A DNA stretch of 32,842 nt, taken from RAM1 sp943372515 (lineage in GTDB: Bacteria; Pseudomonadota; Gammaproteobacteria; Burkholderiales; Burkholderiaceae_C). Below, piece by piece: positions 1 through 8,855 of the stretch (within the stretch, counting starts at the first letter, position 1; each line of letters opens with the position of its first letter). The notes beneath the pieces are model-generated. The model was given only the letters and a program-made list of their open reading frames with translations. It did not search any database and was not told where the DNA came from. The stretch lies in NCBI GenBank assembly GCA_943372515.1, contig CALRYY010000042.1:1-32842 (forward strand), in the 5' to 3' direction. A program made the translations under genes and the position numbers.

Positions 1-351
1 GGGAAAGCTCACGCGGTAGCCGTAGTAGCTTAGCGCCGTGGCCAGCAGCGTGATGCCCAGGCCCGACACATGCTGCGACAGCGCCAGCCCCACCGTCAGA
101 CCCGCATGCAGCAGGCCCAACGCCGCGCCCGTGAGCGCCGCCACGCCCACGCCCACCCACAGCGGCGCGCCGGCGTATACAGCCAGCCAGCCGCTGAACG
201 CGCCCGCGACCATGATGCCCTCGATGCCCAGGTTCAGCACGCCCGCGCGTTCGCACAGCAGCACGCCCAGCGTGCCCAGGATCAGCGGCGTGGCAATGCG
301 CAGCACCGCCTGCCAGAAGGCGGGGTTGGCCAGGATGTCGAACACTTCCAT
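1..351 (-). CDS. BMP-type nucleoside ABC transporter, second permease (partial)
   Basis: Inner-membrane permease of an ABC importer of the basic-membrane-protein/nucleoside class (BPD_transp_2 fold, NupQ/YufQ-like). Only the N-terminal 117 residues are in the window; the C-terminal part lies beyond position 1. The ATG at 351-349 starts two bases after the TAG stop of the upstream permease (356-354), so the two are surely co-transcribed. The visible part begins MEVFDILANPAFWQAVLRIA and contains the family signature LNLGIEGIMVAGA (about residues 39-51), followed by hydrophobic membrane segments. The partner permease carries the matching motif NIGAEGQLYAG, as expected for a heterodimeric channel. 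The substrate cannot be read from sequence; the neighbouring upp and URC-type genes suggest a pyrimidine base or nucleoside. Confidence 0.9.
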   Translation of the reverse strand, partial: MEVFDILANPAFWQAVLRIATPLILGTLGVLLCERAGVLNLGIEGIMVAGAFSGWLAVYAGAPLWVGVGVAALTGAALGLLHAGLTVGLALSQHVSGLGITLLATALSYYGYRVSFP

Positions 352-353
352 GG

Positions 354-1415
354 CTATTTCCACCGCACTTTGTACTGCGTGAGCATGGTGGCCACCAGCA
401 CCGAAATCAGCGACGCCGCCACGATCACGTCGGCAATGTAGGTGGGCACGCCCACGGCGCGGCTCATGCTGTCGGCACCCACCAGCACGCCCGCCACAAA
501 CACGCTGGCAGCCAGCACGCCCAGCGGGTGCAGAGCGGCCAGCATGGCAATGACGATGCCGCTGTAGCCATAGCCGGGCGACATGTCCAGCGTCACATAA
601 CCGGTGCGCCCGGCCACCTCAATCGCGCCGGCCAGCCCCGCCAGCGCGCCTGACAGCAGCGCCACCAGCACCACGGTGCGCGTGACCGGCACGCCGGCAA
701 AGGCGGCCGCCCGCGCATTGGCCCCGGTGGCGCGGATGTCAAAGCCCAGCACCGTGTACTTGAACAGCGCCCATAGCAGCACGGCCAGCCCCACTGCCCA
801 CAGCAGGCCCGTGTGCACACGCGTGCGCTCCACCAGTTTTGACAGCTCCAGCTCACCCTGCAGCGCCACGCTTTGCGGCCAGCCCATGGCGGTGGGGTCT
901 TTCATGGCGCCGTCCAGCAGCGCGCCCACGCCCAGCAGCACGATGAAGTTGAACAGCAGCGTGGTCACCACCTCGTCCACGCCCAGCTTGGCCTTCATCA
1001 GCGCCGGGCCCAGCAGCAGCAGGGCGCCGGCCAGTGCAGCGGCTGCCATCATCAGCGGGAACAGCACCCACGCCGGCCATTCCAGCCCTGTGCCGCCATG
1101 CAGGCCGCCCACGGCCACGGCGGCCAGGGCGCCTGCATACAGCTGGCCCTCGGCGCCGATGTTGAACAGGCGCGCCTTGAACGCCACGGTGGCCGCCAGG
1201 CCGGTGAGGATCAGCGGGATGGCACGGGTGAAGGTTTCGCTCAGCGCAAACACCGAGCCGAACGCGCCCTTGAACAGCAACGCATACGTCTGACCAACGG
1301 GCGCACCGGCCCACAGCACCAGCAGCGCGCTGATGAGCAACGTGAAGGCAACGGCGCCCAGTGGCGCCAACACCAGCGCCGCGGGGGATGTTTGCGTGCG
1401 TTTTTCCAGCCTCAT
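354..1415 (-). CDS. BMP-type nucleoside ABC transporter, first permease
   Basis: Integral-membrane permease of 353 residues (BPD_transp_2, NupP/YufP-like), forming the transport channel with the following permease. I place the start at the ATG at 1415-1413, whose ATGA overlaps the TGA stop of the ATPase gene. A longer reading frame from 1460 adds 15 polar residues that belong to the ATPase coding region. After a short cytosolic N-terminus (MRLEKRTQTSP) come many hydrophobic stretches. The permease signature NIGAEGQLYAG lies at about residues 85-95 and a loop PTAMGWPQSV near the middle. Length and hydropathy fit the family (about 350 residues, near ten membrane spans). Gene order ATPase-permease-permease is the usual one for this importer class. 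Confidence 0.92.
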   Translation of the reverse strand: MRLEKRTQTSPAALVLAPLGAVAFTLLISALLVLWAGAPVGQTYALLFKGAFGSVFALSETFTRAIPLILTGLAATVAFKARLFNIGAEGQLYAGALAAVAVGGLHGGTGLEWPAWVLFPLMMAAAALAGALLLLGPALMKAKLGVDEVVTTLLFNFIVLLGVGALLDGAMKDPTAMGWPQSVALQGELELSKLVERTRVHTGLLWAVGLAVLLWALFKYTVLGFDIRATGANARAAAFAGVPVTRTVVLVALLSGALAGLAGAIEVAGRTGYVTLDMSPGYGYSGIVIAMLAALHPLGVLAASVFVAGVLVGADSMSRAVGVPTYIADVIVAASLISVLVATMLTQYKVRWK

Positions 1416-2929
1416 GGGGTGGCGCCCGCCATGGCCAGGCCGATGGCCTCGCGCGTCCACGCGGCAGCAGGCAATGCATCCGTCAAATGCCCGCCATGCA
1501 TCACCGCCAAGCGGTCACCCAGGGCCAGCACTTCGTCCAGGTCGTCAGAGATCAGCAGCACGGCCGCGCCGGCATCGCGAGCGGCCACCAGCTGTTGCTG
1601 CACATAGTCCACCGCGCCAATGTCCAGGCCCCAGGTGGGCTGGTGGGCCACGATCAGCCGTGGCGTACCGCCATCGGGTGCGAGCAGTGCCCGGCCCAGG
1701 ATCAGCTTTTGCATGTTGCCGCCTGACAGCGACCGTGCCGCCGTCAGCGGCCCACCGCCGCGCACGTCAAACGCATCCATGACCTTTCGCGCATGCGCGC
1801 GGGCCGCAGCGCGGCGCACCCACAGCCAGCGGCTGAAGGCGGGGGTGCGCAGCCGCTCAGACACGGCGTTTTCCCACACGGGCAAATCACCCACCACGCC
1901 CACGGCGTGGCGGTCCTCCGGCACACGCGCCACGCCGCGCGTGACCAGCAGGGCGGGCGATGCGGGCAGGGGCTGGCCGCCCAGCGTAACGCTGCCTGAC
2001 TGCAACGCGCGTACGCCGCACAGCACATCGGCCAGCGCCACCTGACCGTTGCCGGATACGCCCGCCACCGCCACGATCTCGCCCGCGCGCAGCGCCAGGC
2101 TCACACCCGCCAGCCGGTCGCGCTGACCGGCGGGTGTGGTGGCGCCGGTCAGCTCACACACCACATCGCCCACGGCACGGGCCGGGCGGCGCTGCGGCGC
2201 GGCCACGGCGTGGCCCACCATCCACTGAGCCAGCTGCGCCTGGGTCGTGCCCTGTGCGGGGGCCTGCGCCACCAGCTTGCCGCCGCGCAGCACCGCCACG
2301 CGGTGCGACACGCGCAGCACCTCGGCCAGCTTGTGGCTGATGAAGATGATGGACAGGCCCTGCGCCACCATCTGGCCCAGGGTGTCAAACAGTGCCTCGC
2401 TTTCCTGCGGGGTCAGCACGGCGGTGGGTTCGTCCAGGATCAATATGCGGGCGCCGCGGTACAGCGCCTTCAAAATCTCCACCCGCTGGCGTTCGCCGAC
2501 CGACAGGCTGCCCACCTTGGCATCTGCATCCACCTGCAGGCCAAACCGTTGCCCCACCTCGGCCAGGCGGGCGCGGGCGGCGGTGCCGCGGGTAAAGGGC
2601 TGCCACAGCGGCTCGGTGCCCATCACCACGTTGTCCAGCACGCTCAGGTTGTCGGCCAGGGTGAAGTGCTGGTGCACCATGCCCACGCCGGCGGCCAGCG
2701 CGGCGCGCGGGTTGCCGGGGGGCAGGGGAGCGCCGTTGACCTCGATGCTGCCCTCGTCGGCCAGGTAGTGGCCGAACAGGATGGACACCAGAGTGCTCTT
2801 GCCCGCGCCGTTTTCACCGAGCAAGGCCAGCACCTCGCCACGGTCCAGCGTGAGCGAGATGTTGTCGTTGGCCACCAGCGGGCCAAACCGCTTGGTGATG
2901 CCGTTCAGGCGAAGGACGGTTTCGGCCAA
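1412..2929 (-). CDS. BMP-type nucleoside ABC transporter, duplicated ATP-binding protein
   Basis: Cytoplasmic ATPase of 505 residues with two fused ABC domains, as in NupO/YufO and sugar importers of the RbsA type. Domain 1 has Walker A GENGAGKST at residues 38-46, an ABC signature LSVGERQRVEIL and Walker B ILILDEPTAVLTPQE. Domain 2 has a degenerate Walker A (AGVSGNGQVALADVL) but a good signature LSGGNMQKLILGRALL starting at residue 401, and an altered Walker B region LIVAHQPTWGLDIGA in which the usual Asp-Glu is replaced by His-Gln. This asymmetry is normal in the family, where the first site carries most hydrolysis. The start lies three bases after the stop of the binding-protein gene (2933), and the stop overlaps the next permease start (ATGA). 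Confidence 0.93.
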   Translation of the reverse strand: MAETVLRLNGITKRFGPLVANDNISLTLDRGEVLALLGENGAGKSTLVSILFGHYLADEGSIEVNGAPLPPGNPRAALAAGVGMVHQHFTLADNLSVLDNVVMGTEPLWQPFTRGTAARARLAEVGQRFGLQVDADAKVGSLSVGERQRVEILKALYRGARILILDEPTAVLTPQESEALFDTLGQMVAQGLSIIFISHKLAEVLRVSHRVAVLRGGKLVAQAPAQGTTQAQLAQWMVGHAVAAPQRRPARAVGDVVCELTGATTPAGQRDRLAGVSLALRAGEIVAVAGVSGNGQVALADVLCGVRALQSGSVTLGGQPLPASPALLVTRGVARVPEDRHAVGVVGDLPVWENAVSERLRTPAFSRWLWVRRAAARAHARKVMDAFDVRGGGPLTAARSLSGGNMQKLILGRALLAPDGGTPRLIVAHQPTWGLDIGAVDYVQQQLVAARDAGAAVLLISDDLDEVLALGDRLAVMHGGHLTDALPAAAWTREAIGLAMAGATP

Positions 2930-2932
2930 GCC

Positions 2933-3931
2933 TTACTTCGCGGTCGATTTCGGCGCGTTGTCGTCCACTTTCACTGTGAACTTGCCGTCCAGAATGGCCT
3001 TTTCCTTCGCCTTCATCTTGGCCACGATGTCCGCCGGCACCTTCTTTTCAAACGTGCCCAAGGGCGCCAGCTCGCTGCCCTTGTACTTCATCATCGAATA
3101 CTGGCCGTAGTCTTCGGCGGTGAACTTGCCTTCTTTCACCAGCTTCAGCGCGCGGTCGATGGTGGGCTCCATGTTCCACAGGGCCGACGACACCACGGTG
3201 TCGGGGTACTTGTCTTGCGTGTTGATCACGTTGCCAATGGCCAGCTTGCCCTTTTCCTTGGCGGCATCAGACACACCAAAACGCTCGGCATACATCACGT
3301 CTGCGCCCTTGTCGATCATGGCAAAGGAGGCTTCCTTGGCCTTGGGCGGGTCGAACCAGCTGTTGATGAAGCTCACGGTGAACTCGACCTTGGGGTTGGT
3401 TTCCTTGGCGCCGGCCATGAAGGCGTTCATCAGGCGGTTGACTTCAGGAATGGGGAAGCCGCCGACCATGCCGATCTTGTTGGTCTTGGTCATGCCGCCG
3501 GCGATCATGCCGCTCAGGTACGCGGGCTCCTGGATGTAGTTGTCAAACACGCTGAAATTGGGCGCCACCGGCTTGCCCGAGCTGCCCAGCAGGAACGAGG
3601 TTTTGGGGAAGTCCTTGGCCACCTTGCGCGCCGCGGCTTCCACCGCAAAGGCCTCGCCCACGATGAACTGGTTGCCGCCCGTGGCGTATTCGCGCATGAC
3701 GCGCTCGTAATCAGCGTTGGACACGTTCTCGCTGGCCTTGTATTCGATCTCGCCACGCGCCTCGGCGGCTTTCAGCGCCTTGTGGATCCGGCTGACCCAT
3801 TGCTGCTCGAACGGCACGGTGTAGATGGCGGCGACCTTGATCTTGGCTTGCGCCAGGGCCAGGCCGGGGGCCGACAGGGCTGCCAGGCCGGTTACAGCAG
3901 CCAGGGTGATGAGGGAACGGCGTGATGTCAT
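2933..3931 (-). CDS. BMP family ABC transporter substrate-binding protein
   Basis: Periplasmic binding protein of 332 residues (Bmp/PnrA-like, PF02608). The N-terminus MTSRRSLITLAAVTGLAALS is a signal peptide with a twin-arginine-like SRRSLIT element, and a cleavage site is plausible after ALA near residue 27. There is no lipobox, so it should be a soluble periplasmic protein rather than a lipoprotein. Family features include the opening strand IKVAAIYTVPFEQQWV, the segment NKIGMVGGFPIPEVNRL and the C-terminal strand region. A good ribosome binding site (AGAGGAG) stands just upstream of the ATG. Bacterial members bind purine or pyrimidine nucleosides, and some bind other ligands. With upp and uracil-catabolism genes directly upstream, a uracil or uridine ligand is the best inference, but it is not provable here. 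Confidence 0.9.
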   Translation of the reverse strand: MTSRRSLITLAAVTGLAALSAPGLALAQAKIKVAAIYTVPFEQQWVSRIHKALKAAEARGEIEYKASENVSNADYERVMREYATGGNQFIVGEAFAVEAAARKVAKDFPKTSFLLGSSGKPVAPNFSVFDNYIQEPAYLSGMIAGGMTKTNKIGMVGGFPIPEVNRLMNAFMAGAKETNPKVEFTVSFINSWFDPPKAKEASFAMIDKGADVMYAERFGVSDAAKEKGKLAIGNVINTQDKYPDTVVSSALWNMEPTIDRALKLVKEGKFTAEDYGQYSMMKYKGSELAPLGTFEKKVPADIVAKMKAKEKAILDGKFTVKVDDNAPKSTAK

Positions 3932-3986
3932 GAAAGCTCCTCTGGGTTGAATGGGTGGTTGAAACTGTGCAAATGGTGTGCCAGCG

Positions 3987-4013
3987 TGGATGCCGGATCA
4001 GGTCCGGCATGAC
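3987..4013. repeat. REP-like palindromic repeat, copy 1
   Basis: An imperfect 27-base unit between upp and the binding-protein gene. It holds an 8-bp perfect stem ATGCCGGA (3990-3997) / TCCGGCAT (4003-4010) around the loop TCAGG. It is 26/27 identical to 20076-20102. It is an extragenic palindrome of a type common in proteobacteria. In this intergenic position it could stabilise or attenuate the polycistronic mRNA between the catabolic and transporter halves of the array. Confidence 0.8.
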
Positions 4014-4033
4014 GCAAGCGGGAAAGGGCGGGT

Positions 4034-4663
4034 TTACTGGGTGCCGAAAATCCGGTCGCCGGCGTCGCCTAACCCGGGCAGGATGTAGCCGTGGTCGTTC
4101 AGCTGGCGGTCAATGGCGGCGGTGTAAATGGGAACGTCGGGGTGGGCCTTTTGCAGGGCGGCCACGCCCTCGGGGCAGGTCAGCAGGCAGACGAACTTGA
4201 TGGACTTGGGCTTCATTTCCTTGAGTCTGTCTACGGCGGCGATGGCCGAATTGCCCGTGGCCAGCATCGGGTCGACGATGACAACGTCGCGCTCGTGCAT
4301 TTCTTTGGGCATCTTGAAGTAATACTCCACGGCCGTCAGCGTTTTGGGGTCGCGGTACAGGCCCACATGGCCCACGCGCGCGCCGGGCACCACGTTCAGC
4401 ATGCCCTCCAGAATGCCGTTGCCGGCCCGCAGGATGGACACAAACACCAGCTTCTTGCCGTCGATCACCTTGGCCTTCATGGTCTCCAGCGGGGTTTCGA
4501 TCTCGATCTCGGACATGGGCATGTCGCGTGTGACTTCATAGGCCATCAGTGCGGCCAGCTCGTTGAGCAGGCGGCGAAAGCTGTTGGTGCTGGCCTCTTT
4601 TTTGCGCATCAGCGTCAGCTTGTGCTGCACCAGCGGGTGGTTGATGACGTGGACGTTGCTCAT
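4034..4663 (-). CDS. upp: uracil phosphoribosyltransferase
   Basis: Cytoplasmic enzyme of 209 residues converting uracil and PRPP to UMP and pyrophosphate. Diagnostic features are the N-terminus MSNVHVINHPLVQHKLTLMR, the segment FVSILRAGNGILEGML, the PRPP-binding loop VVIVDPMLATGNSA and the C-terminal uracil-binding segment PGLGDAGDRIFGTQ. I chose the ATG at 4663 because it gives the canonical N-terminus and has AAGAGG upstream; an in-frame ATG at 4711 would add 16 residues encoded partly inside the preceding gene. It lies 31 bases after the DUF1688 gene on the same strand. Besides ordinary salvage, its place here matches the URC6 role: in the yeast URC pathway uracil is first ribophosphorylated before the ring is broken. 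Confidence 0.96.
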   Translation of the reverse strand: MSNVHVINHPLVQHKLTLMRKKEASTNSFRRLLNELAALMAYEVTRDMPMSEIEIETPLETMKAKVIDGKKLVFVSILRAGNGILEGMLNVVPGARVGHVGLYRDPKTLTAVEYYFKMPKEMHERDVVIVDPMLATGNSAIAAVDRLKEMKPKSIKFVCLLTCPEGVAALQKAHPDVPIYTAAIDRQLNDHGYILPGLGDAGDRIFGTQ

Positions 4664-4694
4664 TGTTGTGTCAGCCTCTTGTTTTAACTTTGGT

Positions 4695-5944
4695 TCAAAA
4701 AACGGTGCCATCGCTGGCGATGTTCAGAGGCGGTGTACCGCCACGCAAGCGTTGTGCCAGTACGCGCCCTGCAGCCCAGGTGCCGCCTTCCAGCACACAG
4801 GCCAGCGGCAGCTGGGCGGCGCTCAGGCCCAGGATGCCACGCACCCTGGGGGCCAGCTCGTCCAGCAGCGCCACGGTCAGCGCCCGCCATTCCACCACCA
4901 GCTCGTCGCCGGCCTGGTGGGTGCGCTCGGCCTGGGCCGGGTCCTTCAGGCGGATCACGCCGCTGTCCAGCAGCAGGCCGCCGTTGCGGTATTCGGGCAG
5001 GCCGGTCAGGGCGTCCAGCCCGCGCACCTGCACGCCGCCCCATTCAAACGGCTCGATCAAAGAATAGGTCAGCCATTGCGACAGCTTGTGAAAGGGCATC
5101 CAACCGTCCGTCAGGCCCGGGCCGCGCACGGCGCTGTGGCGCCAGCAGTCGCCCAGCGCCACGGTGCCCAGCGCATTCTGCGCGGGCCAGATGGGCGACA
5201 GCGACATCAGCAGCTGCGACAGGATGTCATGCGCCGCCACATCCGCCGTGGGCGGCGTATCGGTGCCATAGGGCTTGACCAGCATGTCAAACAGGCCGCC
5301 GGGGCGCTGCACGTCGGTGCCAAACACCTCAGGCTGCTCGTGCAGCACTTCGCCCAGGCGGCGCAGCAGCACCAGCCGGCCATCCACACCCACCAGCGGG
5401 TTGGCCGGGCTGACCTGAAAGGCCTCGGCCAGCCGGTCACCCACCACACCCCGCAGCCCGGCGGAATCGGCCTGCAGCGGGCGTGCAGGGTCGCTGCTGA
5501 ACATGCCCGCCATGAAGGCATGAAAGCTGGCCACGCCCAGCCCTTCAGACCGGGCAAAGGTCTGGCCGGTGGCGGGCTCCACATACTTCCAGTCGGGGCC
5601 GGCGCCTGCGTCCAGCAGCACGCTGACCACGGCCAGGTCGATGTAGGCGCGGGCGCGTTCGGCGGGGTGGGCCCCACCGGGTTGTTTGTCGAGTTGCTTG
5701 TCGAGCAATGCCTTGCGGTCCAGACCCCCCGCCTCAAAGTGGCGCCAGCGGCTGTGATACGGAATGCGCAGGTGGCTGTAACGCTCGCGCGTGACGGCCA
5801 CCACTTCCAGCGCGGCGCTGTCCAGGGCGCTGTCGTCCACAGTGAACCAGGCAGACCCCCCGGGGCGGGCGCGCGCCAGCAGGGCGGCGGCGCGTTCGCG
5901 TACGGCGGTGGTGGTGCGCAGGCTGGCGGCGGCTTCCTCATTCG

Positions 5945-5948
<4 letters not shown>
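4695..5948 (-). CDS. DUF1688 protein, URC4-type uracil catabolism protein
   Basis: Protein of 417 residues matching the DUF1688 family, whose fungal member is URC4, a gene needed for uracil catabolism in Lachancea kluyveri. Recognisable conserved blocks include IPYHSRWRHFEAGG (about residues 62-75), WKYVEPATG, RSEGLGVASFHAFMAGMFSS, GWMPFHKLSQWLTYSLIEPF, and the C-terminal block GTPPLNIASDGTVF. It has no signal peptide or membrane segment, so it should be cytosolic. The biochemical step is not established to my knowledge. Its ATG overlaps the stop of the upstream cyclohydrolase-like gene (ATGA at 5948-5945), which implies translational coupling and probably joint action. Family identity is confident; pathway assignment follows from the flanking URC1-like gene and upp. 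Confidence 0.9.
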
Positions 5949-7198
<1,250 letters not shown>

Positions 7199-7218
7199 GC
7201 AGAACCCTCAAAAAAAGC

Positions 7219-7247
7219 AATGTACAGAGGCCGGGGTGACCTTGCAA
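7219..7247 (-). promoter_or_regulatory. putative sigma70 promoter of the URC/importer array
   Basis: Read on the minus strand, TTGCAA (7247-7242) is followed after exactly 17 bases by TACATT (7224-7219). Each hexamer matches the consensus at 4 of 6 positions. A start near 7212 would give a very short leader containing only the ribosome binding site GAGGG. The position and spacing are good but the hexamers are moderate, so this is a prediction. Confidence 0.5.
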
Positions 7248-7280
7248 GGCCCGTGCCCAAACCCTTACCCAAAAAAACGC

Positions 7281-7311
7281 TTGACCTAGAGTGAACTCCA
7301 AGTTTCCCAAT
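7281..7311 (+). promoter_or_regulatory. MerR-type operator/promoter of the SnoaL-merR pair
   Basis: TTGACC (7281-7286) is a good -35. It is followed by a stretched 19-base spacer, typical of MerR-regulated promoters, and a weak -10 (CCCAAT, 7306-7311). The spacer region holds an imperfect inverted repeat ACCTAGAGT-GA-ACTCCAAGT (7284-7303), whose half sites agree at 7 of 9 positions with a perfect GAGT-GA-ACTC core. This resembles the operators of thiol/aldehyde-type and metal-type MerR regulators. The merR gene lies two genes downstream, so autoregulation is expected. Confidence 0.7.
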
Positions 7312-7353
7312 AGCGCTGCGGCACAACAGCCGGGCAACATTCAAAGGACCACC

Positions 7354-7761
7354 ATGACCACCACCGAAACCAACCGCCAGATCACTATCGACTTTTACAC
7401 CCGCTTTGATGCAGGCGACACCGCCGGCGTGCTGGCCCTGATGGCCGACGACTGCAGCTACTGGCTGGCGGGCGTGCCCGGCAGCAACGCCACAGCCGGA
7501 CTGCGCACCAAGGCCGAGATGGCCGACATCTTCAACCGCATGGCGCAGGCCATGACCGGCCCGCTGCGCATGACGGTGCACAACACCGTGGCCGAAGGCG
7601 ACCAGGTGGCCGTGATGGCCGAATCGCGCGGCGAGCTGAAAAACGGCCGCATCTACAACCAGCACTACCACGCGCTGTTCACGCTGCGCGACGGCCAGAT
7701 TGCCGCCGTGCGTGAATACATGGACACCCAGCACGTGCAGGCTGTCTGGTATACCCGCTGA
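7354..7761 (+). CDS. SnoaL-like / nuclear transport factor 2-fold protein
   Basis: Small cytosolic protein of 135 residues with the SnoaL/ketosteroid-isomerase-like (NTF2) fold pattern. An N-terminal helix (RQITIDFYTRFDAGD) is followed by ALMADDCSYWLAG, a helix with NRMAQAM, and paired strands including NQHYHALFTLRDGQI and a C-terminal AVREYMDT. The reaction is unknown; this fold serves as isomerase, dehydratase, hydrolase or simple ligand binder. The start at 7354 is preceded by AAAGGA (7343-7348). A GTG start at 7291 would lie inside the operator and is rejected. It ends one base before merR, so the two form an operon. Being the only gene besides merR behind the MerR-type promoter, it is probably the regulated effector. 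Confidence 0.8.
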   Translation: MTTTETNRQITIDFYTRFDAGDTAGVLALMADDCSYWLAGVPGSNATAGLRTKAEMADIFNRMAQAMTGPLRMTVHNTVAEGDQVAVMAESRGELKNGRIYNQHYHALFTLRDGQIAAVREYMDTQHVQAVWYTR

Positions 7762-7762
7762 C

Positions 7763-8170
7763 ATGGCAAGCACCACCCCCCGCACACCCCTGAAGCTGCG
7801 CATCGGCGAGCTGGCCCGGCGCACCGGCCGCAGCGTGCACACCATCCGCTGGTACGAGCAGCAGGGCCTGCTGCCGCCCGTGCCGCGCCTGGGCACGCAC
7901 CGCCTTTACAGCAACCGGCATGTGGAATGGCTGGAGCTGATGGACCGCCTGCGCCTGTCGGGCATGCCCATTGCCGAACTGCGCCGCTACACCGCGCTGG
8001 CCCAGCGCGGCGCATCCAACCTGGAGGCGACCCGTGCCGTGCTGCTGGCCCACCGCGAACGGGTGGACGCGCAGATTGCACAGTGGAAGCAGGCGCGCAA
8101 GCTGGTGGACGTGAAGATCGCGTTTTATACGCAGTGGATGGAGGAGGGGGAGAGGCCGGGGAGGGGGTGA
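7763..8170 (+). CDS. MerR family transcriptional regulator
   Basis: DNA-binding regulator of 135 residues. The N-terminal winged helix-turn-helix at about residues 13-39 reads RIGELARRTGRSVHTIRWYE and continues QQGLLPP, the classic MerR signature. A helical region follows (EWLELMDRLRLSGMPIAELR) and then a long dimerisation helix, with LLAHRERVDAQIAQWKQARK near residues 95-115. The protein contains no cysteine, so a cysteine-based metal or redox sensor is excluded; it should sense an organic ligand or act by another contact. The start at 7763 is one base after the stop of the SnoaL-like gene. The C-terminus is unusually purine-rich in DNA and ends EEGERPGRG. Confidence 0.9.
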   Translation: MASTTPRTPLKLRIGELARRTGRSVHTIRWYEQQGLLPPVPRLGTHRLYSNRHVEWLELMDRLRLSGMPIAELRRYTALAQRGASNLEATRAVLLAHRERVDAQIAQWKQARKLVDVKIAFYTQWMEEGERPGRG

Positions 8171-8252
8171 GCGAAAGCGGCGTTACCTGTGGGGTCATGG
8201 ATTTGCACGCCAAGGTGGCCTACAAAGCAGGCTTCTCCAACAAGGCCATCAC

Positions 8253-8648
8253 ATGCGCTTCATCGTCCCTTCGGTCCTGATCCTGGTGGCAGCCATCCAT
8301 GCCTTGCCCGTGATGGGCGTCGTCGGGGCTGCCAAGCTGTCGCAGCTTTACGGCATCACGGTGCAGGACCCTAACCTGGAGTTATTGCTCCGCCATCGCG
8401 CGTTGCTGTTTGGGTTGCTGGCGGCATTTCTGGCGTATGCGTCGGTTCGGCCCGAGTTGCACCGCATCGCCTTGGTCGCGGGATTCGCAAGCGTTTTATC
8501 GTTCCTGGTCCTTGCCCAGCCCATCGATTCCTTGAACACAGCACTGGTCACTGTGGTACGTGCGGACTGGCTTGCGCTGTCGCTTCTGGTCGTTGGCACC
8601 ATCGCCCATTTCTGGGTTCCGGTTACAACCACTGCTAGTGCCGGATAA
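8253..8648 (+). CDS. small integral membrane protein, function unknown
   Basis: A 131-residue protein with four hydrophobic segments: residues 4-26 (PSVLILVAAIHALPVMGVVG), about 50-65 (LLFGLLAAFLAYASV), about 71-90 (IALVAGFASVLSFLVLAQ) and about 105-122 (LALSLLVVGTIAHFW). A conserved-looking loop DPNLELLLRHRALLFGLL links the first and second. I have seen similar short proteins carried in databases under an enzyme name (phosphopantetheine adenylyltransferase). Nothing here supports that: there is no nucleotidyl-transferase motif. The base composition is slightly lower in GC than the genes on either side. AAGG about 8 bases upstream could serve as ribosome binding site. Real gene likely; function unknown. 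Confidence 0.65.
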   Translation: MRFIVPSVLILVAAIHALPVMGVVGAAKLSQLYGITVQDPNLELLLRHRALLFGLLAAFLAYASVRPELHRIALVAGFASVLSFLVLAQPIDSLNTALVTVVRADWLALSLLVVGTIAHFWVPVTTTASAG

Positions 8649-8678
8649 ACTCATCCAGAGTCCTCATGGAGAGTCACT

Positions 8679-8801
8679 ATGTCCAGTTTGCTGACCGACT
8701 TATCAAAGTGCGCCCGCCGTCTGCCGCCGGAAGAGAGAGCGCAGCTTGCCGAGGGGCCGCTCCGCGGCGTGGGCTGCGTTCCGGTCAGCTCCGACTCCTA
8801 G
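8679..8801 (+). pseudogene. truncated addiction-module antitoxin remnant
   Basis: A 40-codon frame opening with ATG at 8679 and closing with TAG at 8799-8801, with GGAGAG just upstream. Its first 25 residues, MSSLLTDLSKCARRLPPEER then AQLAE, resemble the N-terminus of the 'putative addiction module component' antitoxin family (PF09720-like, normally about 70-80 residues). The similarity stops abruptly at AQLAE and the remaining 15 residues look random. No toxin gene follows. I read it as the 5' stump of an antitoxin gene broken by a rearrangement. The call rests on remembered family sequences only. Confidence 0.4.
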
Positions 8802-8855
8802 GCCTCACAGGAACCCCTGCCGTTAGCGCCCGACCCCTCACGTTCAAAGAATCCA

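Noticed and set aside
2210..3925. A long open frame on the plus strand (571 codons), antisense to the ABC ATPase and binding-protein genes
   Set aside because: It mirrors the codon structure of two clear genes, is rich in His/Gln/Gly/Ala typical of antisense frames in GC-rich DNA, and shows no family motif.
3711..4010. A small minus-strand frame starting MPDLIRHP upstream of the binding-protein gene
   Set aside because: Its N-terminus is simply the translation of the REP-like palindrome, and the rest is an out-of-frame reading of the binding-protein gene.
8745..8850. Integron attC-like site (GCCGCTCCGCGGC stem and GTTAGCG downstream)
   Set aside because: The GTTAGCG box departs from GTTRRRY at two positions, no partner RYYYAAC box was found at the right distance and no integrase is in the window.
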